This document shows, piece by piece, positions 1 through 6,580 of a stretch of 11,409 nucleotides of DNA. A program made the position numbers and the translations under genes. Source of the stretch: an uncultured Verrucomicrobiota bacterium (lineage in GTDB: Bacteria > Verrucomicrobiota > Kiritimatiellia > RFP12 > UBA1067). The notes beneath the pieces are model-generated. The model saw only the letters and a program-made list of their open reading frames with translations, searched no databases and was not told the DNA's origin. The DNA is taken from assembly GCA_945487985.1 (NCBI GenBank), contig CALYTX010000022.1, positions 1 to 11,409 on the forward strand, in the 5' to 3' direction. Positions within the stretch are counted from its first letter, which is position 1; each line of letters starts with the position of its first letter.

Positions 1-2
1 CC

Positions 3-83
3 ATCGCCGCAACGGTAAGCACCAACGACGCGGCGATAATGGAAAAACTTTCAGCCGAAGATCTTAAAGCTCTTCTATCGTAA
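3..83 (+). CDS. C-terminal end of an unidentified plus-strand gene (partial)
   Basis: An open plus-strand frame enters from the left edge and ends at a TAA at 81-83. It encodes about 26 residues. The last 14, from an internal Met at 39-41, read MEKLSAEDLKALLS, a plausible charged amphipathic C-terminal helix. If real, this gene converges on the minus-strand hydrolase and overlaps its last 20 bases (64-83). The product cannot be named from so short a tail. A chance open frame of this length is quite possible, so this is a weak call based only on its protein-like composition. Confidence 0.33.
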   Translation: MAATVSTNDAAIMEKLSAEDLKALLS

Positions 84-2112
84 TCTTTCCGCCTGAACGC
101 CTGCCGTTCACCCGGCGACCGTCCGAAAGGCGGAGATTCTCGAACGACACCTCGCCCCAGCTTTCAGGGCACCCTTTGAAGAACTCGACCTTGCCGTCGA
201 TCTCGTGAGCCATGAGTTCAAGCACGGCTGCAGCCGCAGCGCACTGACCATCCATCTGCATCACATCGCGCCCGTCGCACCAAGCGGTGAAGCCGGGAAC
301 AACCGCATTGTGGTGCGAACCGTGGCCTTCATCGCAATAGTAGGTATCCCACGCGCGAAGCAGATCGACGGCTCGCTCGGCCGATCCCAAGTGAATATTC
401 AACACCGCCGCCCAAGGAACGCACCACCCAGACCATTTACCCGTGCCGCGATCGACCCAGGTAAAATATGTATCGTGCGCAATCTTCCGTGTGACAGGGT
501 CGCTCAAATCAATAGTGTCAAACGGGAAGAAACCTGCCATGTGCGAATGATGGCGGTGGGTTTCGACAAACCTCTGGCCCTCGAAAAGACAAATCCCGGT
601 TTCGTCGGCCGTAAACGGCGGAAGTTTCTCTTCGACTTCAAGCCACATTGGCGAAGGCTCTTCGCCGAGCATCTTCGCGCCCTGAATCAAGTCACGGGCG
701 AGTCGATGGGCGGCCGCCAACTGGAAACTCGAATTGCGGCCGACGGAATTCTTCACATCCGAATCTCCCCACTCCGGCGACGGTGCCATCGGGAGCGAAA
801 GTTTTCCGCCATCTTCTTCCATCATCGCCCGATATACGTTCATCGCCCCTTGCATGAAATCGTAGGCGAAGTTCCTTAAGAACTCCACATCGCCGGAATA
901 CTTGACGTATCTGAACATCATCGCCGCCACCCAGGCGGTCGAGCCATGGTCAATCGTACCGGCCCAAAAGCCGCCAATGCAAACGCCACGATCGTCCACG
1001 GAATGGGGCAGTGTATAGCCGTTGTCGATGCCCACAAACTTGCGCGCATTTTCGCGCAGACGTTCACGCCAGGAAAGAACCATCCTGAAAAGCGGCATTA
1101 GGTTGGCGAAATGTCCGCCGCGGTATGCCGGTGCATAGCATTCCTGGACATTGATATTGAAATGGTAATCACCATTCCACGGCACAAGCTTGTCATCCTC
1201 GAGCCAGGGGCCTTGCAGACCGGCCGGAATCCCCCCTGGGTCGGTCATCGCGCCGAACCGGTACATTCCGTATTCGAAAATCCGCTGAATCTTGGCATCC
1301 GGAACATTTATCCGTGCGCCCTCGCGCCAGAATTCGCGCCAGTACGACTTTGAGTTGGATGCAACCAGGCTGAAATCGGTCTCGGGCAATGCAATATGCT
1401 CGCCACGGGAGGAAGCGACTGCAAGAACCGGGCCTTTCCGGCGCCAAACGACGGTGGCGGAAACATCAGCGGGCAAACGCCAATTGAATCCGCCGGAAGC
1501 CTCCTTGCCAGATTTATCAAAAACTATTGCCTTCTCGAAGCCACGTGGCCGCAAAACTTCCTCGTAGACGCTCGCCTCCGTCGCGGGAATCGATTCGACG
1601 GAAAATTCGGCTCCTTGGGGAAACTCGAGCGCAAAAGTGCCGCGTTCTACCGACATTGCCATACGGGCCTTGCCCCCTTCTGCGAAGACAATCTCTCCCA
1701 TGCCCGTCATCGGATCAAGCGTTCCCGATTTCAGCGTCAGATTCGAAAGCTTCACCCTGACCCTGCCTAACGGCAGCATATACGGATTGTATTTCCCTCC
1801 CCATCCGGGCGGCGGGTCGTTGCGGAAAAGACGCCGCAACCGCTCGTTATCGCGCGTTTCAACGGCGGCGATAATGTTGGTGTAACTTTGCTCGTCAGTC
1901 CATTCGTACCCGCCGCGATGATCCCACATGTCACTGCGCCCGACAGTCATATTGATTATTCCGCCGCCACCCCATACGAGCACTCCCGTTTTACCATCGG
2001 CGAAAGGAATACCTTCATGGCAATTGCCAGTTCTTGGGAAAACCCATTCGACGGGGACGGCCTGAGATGCGCCAGATATCGCAAGCATCAACAACAGCAA
2101 CACCGTGCGCAT
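64..2112 (-). other. GH95-like exported glycoside hydrolase half (possible independent gene, 682 aa)
   Basis: Counting from the internal ATG at 2112, the product is 682 residues. It starts with a classic signal peptide: Arg2, a Leu-rich core at 4-13, and probable cleavage after SQA (16-18). An N-terminal beta-sandwich-like region (about 25-255) precedes an alpha/alpha-barrel region with GH95-type motifs: LQGPW (299-303), DYHFNINVQ (315-323, with the Asn pair 319/321), SPEW (445-448, Glu447 at the place of the usual acid in SPEN), HRHHSH (519-524) and MDGQ (620-623, Asp621). In GH95 alpha-1,2-L-fucosidases these Asn, Glu and Asp positions are catalytic. The protein is shorter than typical GH95 members and its N-terminal motif (VGRSDMWDHRGG, 58-69) recalls the DUF5703/GH95-like branch, so fucosidase specificity is uncertain. 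It probably acts in the periplasm or outside the cell. No Shine-Dalgarno site precedes the ATG. Confidence 0.68.
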
Positions 2113-2958
2113 TGATGTCGCGATGAATTCAGCAAGCGCCTCCTGCCATTTCGGCGTGCGATATCCCAAAATATTCAAAACGCTTTTTTTCAGCGCCGAA
2201 CAGCGCGGACGAGGAGCGGGACGCGGGAATTCAGCGGTGGATACGGGTTTGAGTTCTCGTTTTAGATTCATAAGACGGAATATCTCCTTAGCGAATTCAT
2301 ACCAGGAACACTGGTCTTCACAAGTGGCATGGACAACCCCCGAGACATCGGGACGGGAAAGCAGAAAGCGAATGACATCGGCCACAGTCTTCGCAGAAGT
2401 AGGGTTGCCGCGCTGGTCGTCAACAACCTTGAGCGGCTCACCCGTCTCGGCTCCTAACCTGGCCATGGTGTGGACAAAACTCGGGCCGCCATGACCGTAC
2501 AGCCAAGCGATGCGAAGAATCACGGAATTGTCGGGATAAATCATCTGCACCATTTGCTCGCCGGCGAATTTGCTCATCCCGTATACCGTCCGTGGACGGG
2601 GAATATCCATCTCGCCCCAGGCCCAAGGTTCACGCGGCGGCTCGCCCGAAAACACATAATCTGTCGAAATCGCAATCAGCCGCGCCCCCACCGCGCGTGC
2701 GGCCAACGCCACATTGCGCGACCCATCTTCGTTGAGTTTGAAGGCCAAGTCGCGATGTTCTTCACAATCGTCAACACGCGTCATCGCCGCGCAATGGATG
2801 ATAAGATCGGGCTTCACCGCTAACGTCTGGGCAAGAAACCCCGAATCATCAACGACATCCCATTCAGGCAAATCGGCCACAACCAACTCATGGTCGGCAA
2901 ACTCGCGTTGCAAGGTTCGACCAAGCATGCCCTTTCCCCCGGTAATCAAAATCTTCAT
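64..2958 (-). CDS. Composite frame: RmlD reductase joined to secreted GH95-like hydrolase
   Basis: As the sequence stands, one uninterrupted frame of 964 codons runs from an ATG at 2958 to a TAA at 64-66. Residues 1-282 are a complete NAD(P)-dependent RmlD-type reductase. Residues 283-964 are a complete exported GH95-like glycoside hydrolase with its own initiator Met and signal peptide. A cytoplasmic nucleotide-sugar enzyme placed before an internal signal peptide makes little sense as one chain, so I read this as two adjoining genes with a lost or miscalled stop at the junction. The ATG is preceded by only a weak AGGGA about 13 nt away; a TAGAAT box lies 6 nt upstream of it. A 36-nt gap separates it from the small membrane-protein gene upstream, so it probably belongs to the same operon. 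The frame itself is certain; its being a single protein is doubtful. Confidence 0.75.
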   Translation of the reverse strand: MKILITGGKGMLGRTLQREFADHELVVADLPEWDVVDDSGFLAQTLAVKPDLIIHCAAMTRVDDCEEHRDLAFKLNEDGSRNVALAARAVGARLIAISTDYVFSGEPPREPWAWGEMDIPRPRTVYGMSKFAGEQMVQMIYPDNSVILRIAWLYGHGGPSFVHTMARLGAETGEPLKVVDDQRGNPTSAKTVADVIRFLLSRPDVSGVVHATCEDQCSWYEFAKEIFRLMNLKRELKPVSTAEFPRPAPRPRCSALKKSVLNILGYRTPKWQEALAEFIATSMRTVLLLLMLAISGASQAVPVEWVFPRTGNCHEGIPFADGKTGVLVWGGGGIINMTVGRSDMWDHRGGYEWTDEQSYTNIIAAVETRDNERLRRLFRNDPPPGWGGKYNPYMLPLGRVRVKLSNLTLKSGTLDPMTGMGEIVFAEGGKARMAMSVERGTFALEFPQGAEFSVESIPATEASVYEEVLRPRGFEKAIVFDKSGKEASGGFNWRLPADVSATVVWRRKGPVLAVASSRGEHIALPETDFSLVASNSKSYWREFWREGARINVPDAKIQRIFEYGMYRFGAMTDPGGIPAGLQGPWLEDDKLVPWNGDYHFNINVQECYAPAYRGGHFANLMPLFRMVLSWRERLRENARKFVGIDNGYTLPHSVDDRGVCIGGFWAGTIDHGSTAWVAAMMFRYVKYSGDVEFLRNFAYDFMQGAMNVYRAMMEEDGGKLSLPMAPSPEWGDSDVKNSVGRNSSFQLAAAHRLARDLIQGAKMLGEEPSPMWLEVEEKLPPFTADETGICLFEGQRFVETHRHHSHMAGFFPFDTIDLSDPVTRKIAHDTYFTWVDRGTGKWSGWCVPWAAVLNIHLGSAERAVDLLRAWDTYYCDEGHGSHHNAVVPGFTAWCDGRDVMQMDGQCAAAAAVLELMAHEIDGKVEFFKGCPESWGEVSFENLRLSDGRRVNGRRSGGKITIEEL
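2113..2958 (-). other. rmlD: RmlD half: dTDP-4-dehydrorhamnose reductase family (SDR fold)
   Basis: This half encodes residues 1-282 of the composite frame, close to the usual length of a free-standing RmlD. It would reduce dTDP-4-keto-L-rhamnose to dTDP-L-rhamnose with NAD(P)H in the cytoplasm, for polysaccharide or glycan synthesis. Visible landmarks are the N-terminal Rossmann motif GGKGMLG (7-13), the AISTDYVFSG strand (96-105), the SDR catalytic pair Tyr126 and Lys130 in YGMSK, the LRIAWLYG segment (148-155), and the C-terminal RPRCSAL and KWQEALAEF motifs (251-279). The family normally ends just after the last of these, which places its natural C-terminus at the junction. No rmlA, rmlB or rmlC is in the window, so the exact substrate is inferred from the family; a related 4-keto-sugar reductase remains possible. 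Confidence 0.82.
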
Positions 2959-2994
2959 ATCTATATTCTATTCCCTGCTTGCGGCTTGAAGTCA

Positions 2995-3336
2995 CTATTC
3001 CGCCACCCTAATCGGCATCTTACCGGCAGGCCGGGCCTTCTCGCGAGCAGCAGAACGCACATCACCCGGCAGCGCGCTCCAGAGAAAGACGGCAGTAACC
3101 GCAGCAAGTATGATAATGGCAAGAACCGTGACAAGGCGATCAAAAAAGGATCGCGTCTTTTTCTGCGGCTTGCGCTTGGTTTTTTTGTTGCGCTCTGGGC
3201 GTGCGCCTTCGATGACGTTCAGAGGGGTGATGCCTCTTTGGCGCAACTCGGAAAAAATCACGCCGCGGTTTTCGCCTTCCAGTTCAAGAACTTGCGTAGC
3301 CCCCTGTTGGTTACGGTATGTTATCGTCCAAGTCAT
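2995..3336 (-). CDS. Small single-pass membrane protein with GspF-N-like N-terminal domain
   Basis: The product is 113 residues of unknown function. Residues 1-43 form a small alpha/beta-like unit (TWTITYR start, then SELRQRGITPLNVIEG) that resembles, by eye, the N-terminal repeat of GspF/PilC-type secretion proteins. A very basic stretch (about 48-62, KKTKRKPQKKTR) follows, then one hydrophobic helix (about 67-88) and a 25-residue charged tail. By the positive-inside rule the N-terminal unit is cytoplasmic and the tail is outside. The start ATG overlaps the beta-galactosidase stop as ATGA, with GGAGGA 11 nt upstream, so translation is probably coupled. I recall similar short proteins from Verrucomicrobiota/Kiritimatiellae-type genomes, but that is memory, not a search. 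The coding call is firm; function is unknown. Confidence 0.72.
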   Translation of the reverse strand: MTWTITYRNQQGATQVLELEGENRGVIFSELRQRGITPLNVIEGARPERNKKTKRKPQKKTRSFFDRLVTVLAIIILAAVTAVFLWSALPGDVRSAAREKARPAGKMPIRVAE

Positions 3337-6300
3337 TTACGCAGCATTCCTCCGGCGGGGCTAATCGTAACTGTCCACTCGACAGTTGCCTGCGGATCAA
3401 ACCTGTATTTATCCATTGGCCATGGCCCACAACTGGCACCACCAAGTCCCGTCTGCCGAATATCAAGGTTGAGGATTATCTCCTCGCGCGGCAAGAGCGG
3501 CGCGCGGAACCGGCGCTGCCCATTGATGTGGCGCGAAAACTCGAGATCCTCCCACCCGTAGTGCAGCGCCTGCATAATCATCGGTGCGGTAGAACTGAAC
3601 CGAACGCCCTTGCCGAACTTATCCGTAAACTCCGCCCATCTGACATCCGTCTTGCAACCGTTATCCTGCGGCCGCACATACTCCTGGAACTGCGCTGCGA
3701 CCGTGGAGGTGTAGAGACCAATGAAACTCGCCGTATTACGGTCAATATAATTCTCCTGCGGACCGCGTCCGTAGTACTTCATCTGCTCCAGACGCGGCGG
3801 CAAACGCATCGTCAGCCCCAGTCGCGGAAGCGCCATCGGCATTTTGCCGTAGGGCGTCACTTTATTCTTAAGCGTTACCGATCCGTCTGCATTAAAGACA
3901 TAAGTGCAATCGTGCAGGAATCCGCAACCCTTCGCGCCGGCGACATCGACACTCACCGTCACCTCGTTATCCCCGATGCGAATCTTGCCGGGATGATAGC
4001 TAAGCTGGGTTAAGCCCGAATAGAGGTAGCCTTGCGAACGATTCTCGCACCAGGTGTTGCCCTGGAACATCCAGCGGTCGTTGTCGGTCATCGCCCGCAT
4101 ACAAGTAAGATGGGGCCCGACCATAATGCCCGGAATGGGATCGTCGAACACCTTGACCCCGCGAATATAAAGCCCCGCAAGCATGCCAGTGCGGCGGTCG
4201 AAAATCGCCGTCGTGCGCGCACGCTCGACAGAGACCTGCGTCTCCGTCTCCTCGACCGCCATCAGCGGTGCTTTTCCTTCGGCAGCAGGGGCGGCAGCAT
4301 CTTCGGCGTTGGCCAACAGCAACTGATCGCGAGCGACCACCCAGCCCTTCTTCGCCCAAGGCCTGTCGTCCTTCTGAGAGAAGCAAACATTCAGGAACAG
4401 CTCCTTCGACTTATCAGCCTGCGCCAGCGCTTCCTTGAGGCCCGCGAAAATAATCGGTGCCCGTTGCAACGGTGCCACTGCTGGCACGGTTGAAGCACCC
4501 TTCGCGATCTCGACTCCGTCCGCTATCATCTGCCAGACGCAATCGAACGCATCGGATGCGGTAAAGCAGAAGCGATTCCAAAGTTCGAAACCATCGCCCT
4601 TCTTGGTGACGACGAGGTTGCGGTGAACATGTCCAACCTCGAGAAGCTTTGGATTGACACGGCGGAACGGATCGACGACACCATTCACACAGAAAGGGCC
4701 GTCGTTGGGACTCTCGTCGAAATCGCCGCCGTAGGCAAGGAAACGCTCCTGCTTGCCCGTCTTAAGATCCATACGGTCTGTCGTTTTCCAAATTGCCTGG
4801 TCGACCCAATCCCAAATGCAGCCCCCGGCGAGCGATGGATGCGCATAGATTGTCTGCCAGTACTCTTCGAAATTGCCGAGCGCATTGCCCATCGCATGCG
4901 CGTACTCGCACATAAAAAGCGGCTTGCCGGCAGTATTGGAAGAAGCCGCGAAGCCATCGCCGTCCGACTCTCCCTTCAGCTTATCACCATCCTGCCGGTC
5001 GCCCATCTTGCCGCGCTTTTCCAGCCATTCCACCGACGGATACATCGTCGAGTCGATATCCGCATCCTCATTGCCGCGCTCCCAGTGGATGATGCGCGAG
5101 GGGTCGATCTGCCTCACCGAGGCGATTGCCTTGCGAAAGCCCTCGCCGTGTCCCGTTTCGTTGCCCATCGACCAGAAGACGATGGACGGATTGTTGCGGT
5201 AGAAGACGGCATGACGTTCGTTGCGCTCGACAATCGTATGCTCCCACTCGGGGAAGCGTCCCAGTCCATTGTCACCATAGCCCGGCTCGTGTCCCTCGAC
5301 ATTCGCCTCGGCGACGACATACAGGCCGTAGCGGTCGCAAAGATCATACCAGAGGTGGTGGTCAGGGTAGTGGGACGTGCGAACCGTGTCGATGTTGTAC
5401 TGTTTCATCCGGAAGACATCTTCCATCATGTCCTCAAGCGACACCGTGCGAGCGTTCTCCGGATTCGTCTCGTGACGGTTGACGCCCTTGAATTTCACCG
5501 GCATCCCGTTGACGAGTACAACGCCGTTGACGATCTTCTGCTCCTTGAAACCGATGCGCTTCATGCGGATGTCTGCACCCTTTTTGAGGACGAGAGTATA
5601 GAGATTCGGCTTTTCTGCAGACCAGAGCGATATGTTTGAGAGGTGCGAGACGCTTGAGTGGTTCGAGAGATTGGCCACCGGCTTTTTCGCCGCGTCATAA
5701 AGCGTCGCCGTCCATTCACCGTCAACGCCTTCAATTGCGAGGGTCGCATCACGGTAGTCGTTCTTTAGCGTTGTCTTTACGTTGAAATCCCAGACGCCAT
5801 CCTTCGGCCGCGCCCAGAGCGTGACGTCGCGAAAGATGCCAGAGAAGCGGAACATATCCTGATCCTCGAGATAGCTGCCGTCGCACCAGCGAAAGACCTG
5901 GACAGCCAAGACATTCTGGGCGTTGGTCGTTTGCGTGTTTGCGTTGAGGTAGGGCGTGATGTTGAATTCGGAAGGAAGCTTCGAATCCTCGGCATAGCCA
6001 GCAAACTGGCCGTTCACCCACACATAGTAGGCGGAGTAGACGCCGTCGAAACGAAGAATTACATCGCGACCGGCCCAGGATGCCGGGACGGCAAATGTTG
6101 TGCGGTAAGAGGAAACGGGGTTGTAGTCCATGCGCCCCGTATCGCGGTCGACAATCTTCGCGAAATCCTTGTCCTTCGGATTCGAGCGATTCTGATGGGG
6201 GTAACGGACATTCGTGTAGCCGGGTTCGCCATAACCGCGCATTTCGACGCAGCTTGGAACATCGATGGTATTCCAGTCGGAATCATCGTAGTTGAGCGTG

Positions 6301-6578
6301 AAGAAATCTGTCGGACGCCGGGCAGGGTCGCCTACCCACTTAATCTTCCAGTCGCCATTGAGAGACTTGACAAAAGGCGTCTCGGGTTCGAGCGCGTCGG
6401 TCAAGGCCGCCGCCTCGTCCGCCAGCGGCATCGCGTAGGTGCGGGCCGGAAGGCGGTTAATCGAGTTGACGGCCGGGTTCTGCCATGGCTCTACGCCGCG
6501 GACGGGCAAAACTGCCGCGGCGATGGTAACCGACAAAATTCCAAGTGTTAGTGCTTCCGGCACATTCTTCCGCTTCAT
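3333..6578 (-). CDS. lacZ: Secreted GH2 beta-galactosidase (LacZ-type)
   Basis: The product is 1081 residues and would hydrolyse terminal beta-D-galactosides. Its architecture follows E. coli LacZ: sugar-binding domain (about 60-255), immunoglobulin-like domain (about 260-350), TIM barrel (about 360-645) and C-terminal bgal_small domain (about 780-1075). Active-site landmarks include NRHE (367-370), the acid/base Glu474 in GNETGHG, and the nucleophile Glu558 in MCEYAHAMGN; WDWVDQ and YYGRGPQENY are also conserved. Unlike cytoplasmic LacZ it begins with a signal peptide: KRK, a hydrophobic core at 9-24, and cleavage near residue 28. A periplasmic location is therefore inferred. The ATG at 6578 was chosen because it opens the signal peptide and has AAAGG 9 nt upstream; it follows the cysS stop by 2 nt. 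Residues 305-317 contain an (S-N-x) tripeptide repeat. The family is certain; the natural substrate is not. Confidence 0.95.
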   Translation of the reverse strand: MKRKNVPEALTLGILSVTIAAAVLPVRGVEPWQNPAVNSINRLPARTYAMPLADEAAALTDALEPETPFVKSLNGDWKIKWVGDPARRPTDFFTLNYDDSDWNTIDVPSCVEMRGYGEPGYTNVRYPHQNRSNPKDKDFAKIVDRDTGRMDYNPVSSYRTTFAVPASWAGRDVILRFDGVYSAYYVWVNGQFAGYAEDSKLPSEFNITPYLNANTQTTNAQNVLAVQVFRWCDGSYLEDQDMFRFSGIFRDVTLWARPKDGVWDFNVKTTLKNDYRDATLAIEGVDGEWTATLYDAAKKPVANLSNHSSVSHLSNISLWSAEKPNLYTLVLKKGADIRMKRIGFKEQKIVNGVVLVNGMPVKFKGVNRHETNPENARTVSLEDMMEDVFRMKQYNIDTVRTSHYPDHHLWYDLCDRYGLYVVAEANVEGHEPGYGDNGLGRFPEWEHTIVERNERHAVFYRNNPSIVFWSMGNETGHGEGFRKAIASVRQIDPSRIIHWERGNEDADIDSTMYPSVEWLEKRGKMGDRQDGDKLKGESDGDGFAASSNTAGKPLFMCEYAHAMGNALGNFEEYWQTIYAHPSLAGGCIWDWVDQAIWKTTDRMDLKTGKQERFLAYGGDFDESPNDGPFCVNGVVDPFRRVNPKLLEVGHVHRNLVVTKKGDGFELWNRFCFTASDAFDCVWQMIADGVEIAKGASTVPAVAPLQRAPIIFAGLKEALAQADKSKELFLNVCFSQKDDRPWAKKGWVVARDQLLLANAEDAAAPAAEGKAPLMAVEETETQVSVERARTTAIFDRRTGMLAGLYIRGVKVFDDPIPGIMVGPHLTCMRAMTDNDRWMFQGNTWCENRSQGYLYSGLTQLSYHPGKIRIGDNEVTVSVDVAGAKGCGFLHDCTYVFNADGSVTLKNKVTPYGKMPMALPRLGLTMRLPPRLEQMKYYGRGPQENYIDRNTASFIGLYTSTVAAQFQEYVRPQDNGCKTDVRWAEFTDKFGKGVRFSSTAPMIMQALHYGWEDLEFSRHINGQRRFRAPLLPREEIILNLDIRQTGLGGASCGPWPMDKYRFDPQATVEWTVTISPAGGMLRK
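3348..3353 (-). promoter_or_regulatory. Ribosome-binding site GGAGGA for the small membrane protein
   Basis: GGAGGA lies 11 nt upstream of the ATG at 3336, inside the last codons of the beta-galactosidase gene. Together with the ATGA stop/start overlap (3333-3336) it supports this start and translational coupling. Confidence 0.65.
5631..5666 (-). repeat. Degenerate 9-nt tandem repeat coding (S-N-x)4
   Basis: Four consecutive 9-nt units lie in frame in the beta-galactosidase gene: TCGAACCAC, TCAAGCGTC, TCGCACCTC and TCAAACATA. They encode SNH-SSV-SHL-SNI, followed by another Ser. The shared pattern is TCR-ARC/CAC-NTM with first and second codons most conserved. The repeat sits in a surface linker just before the conserved LWSAEKPNLY motif of the immunoglobulin-like domain, where homologues vary in length. 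Confidence 0.55.
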
Positions 6579-6580
6579 CG

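Noticed and set aside
40..90. Terminator hairpin after the GH95-like gene
   Set aside because: Only a short AAGATCTT palindrome and scattered T residues are present; no stable GC stem followed by a T-run.
205..879. Plus-strand open frames of 224 and 234 codons (205-879 and 10701-11405) opposite the GH95-like gene and speA
   Set aside because: Both lie opposite conserved catalytic motifs, have no motif of their own and are best explained as shadows.
2110..2115. Stop-codon reassignment as an explanation for the RmlD/GH95 join
   Set aside because: The junction codon is TCA, an ordinary serine codon, and TGA, TAA and TAG all act as normal stops for neighbouring genes.
4623..5639. A 338-codon plus-strand open frame antisense to the beta-galactosidase
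   Set aside because: It lies wholly within the conserved GH2 catalytic core, and its translation is rich in V, R, I and H as expected of an antisense shadow.
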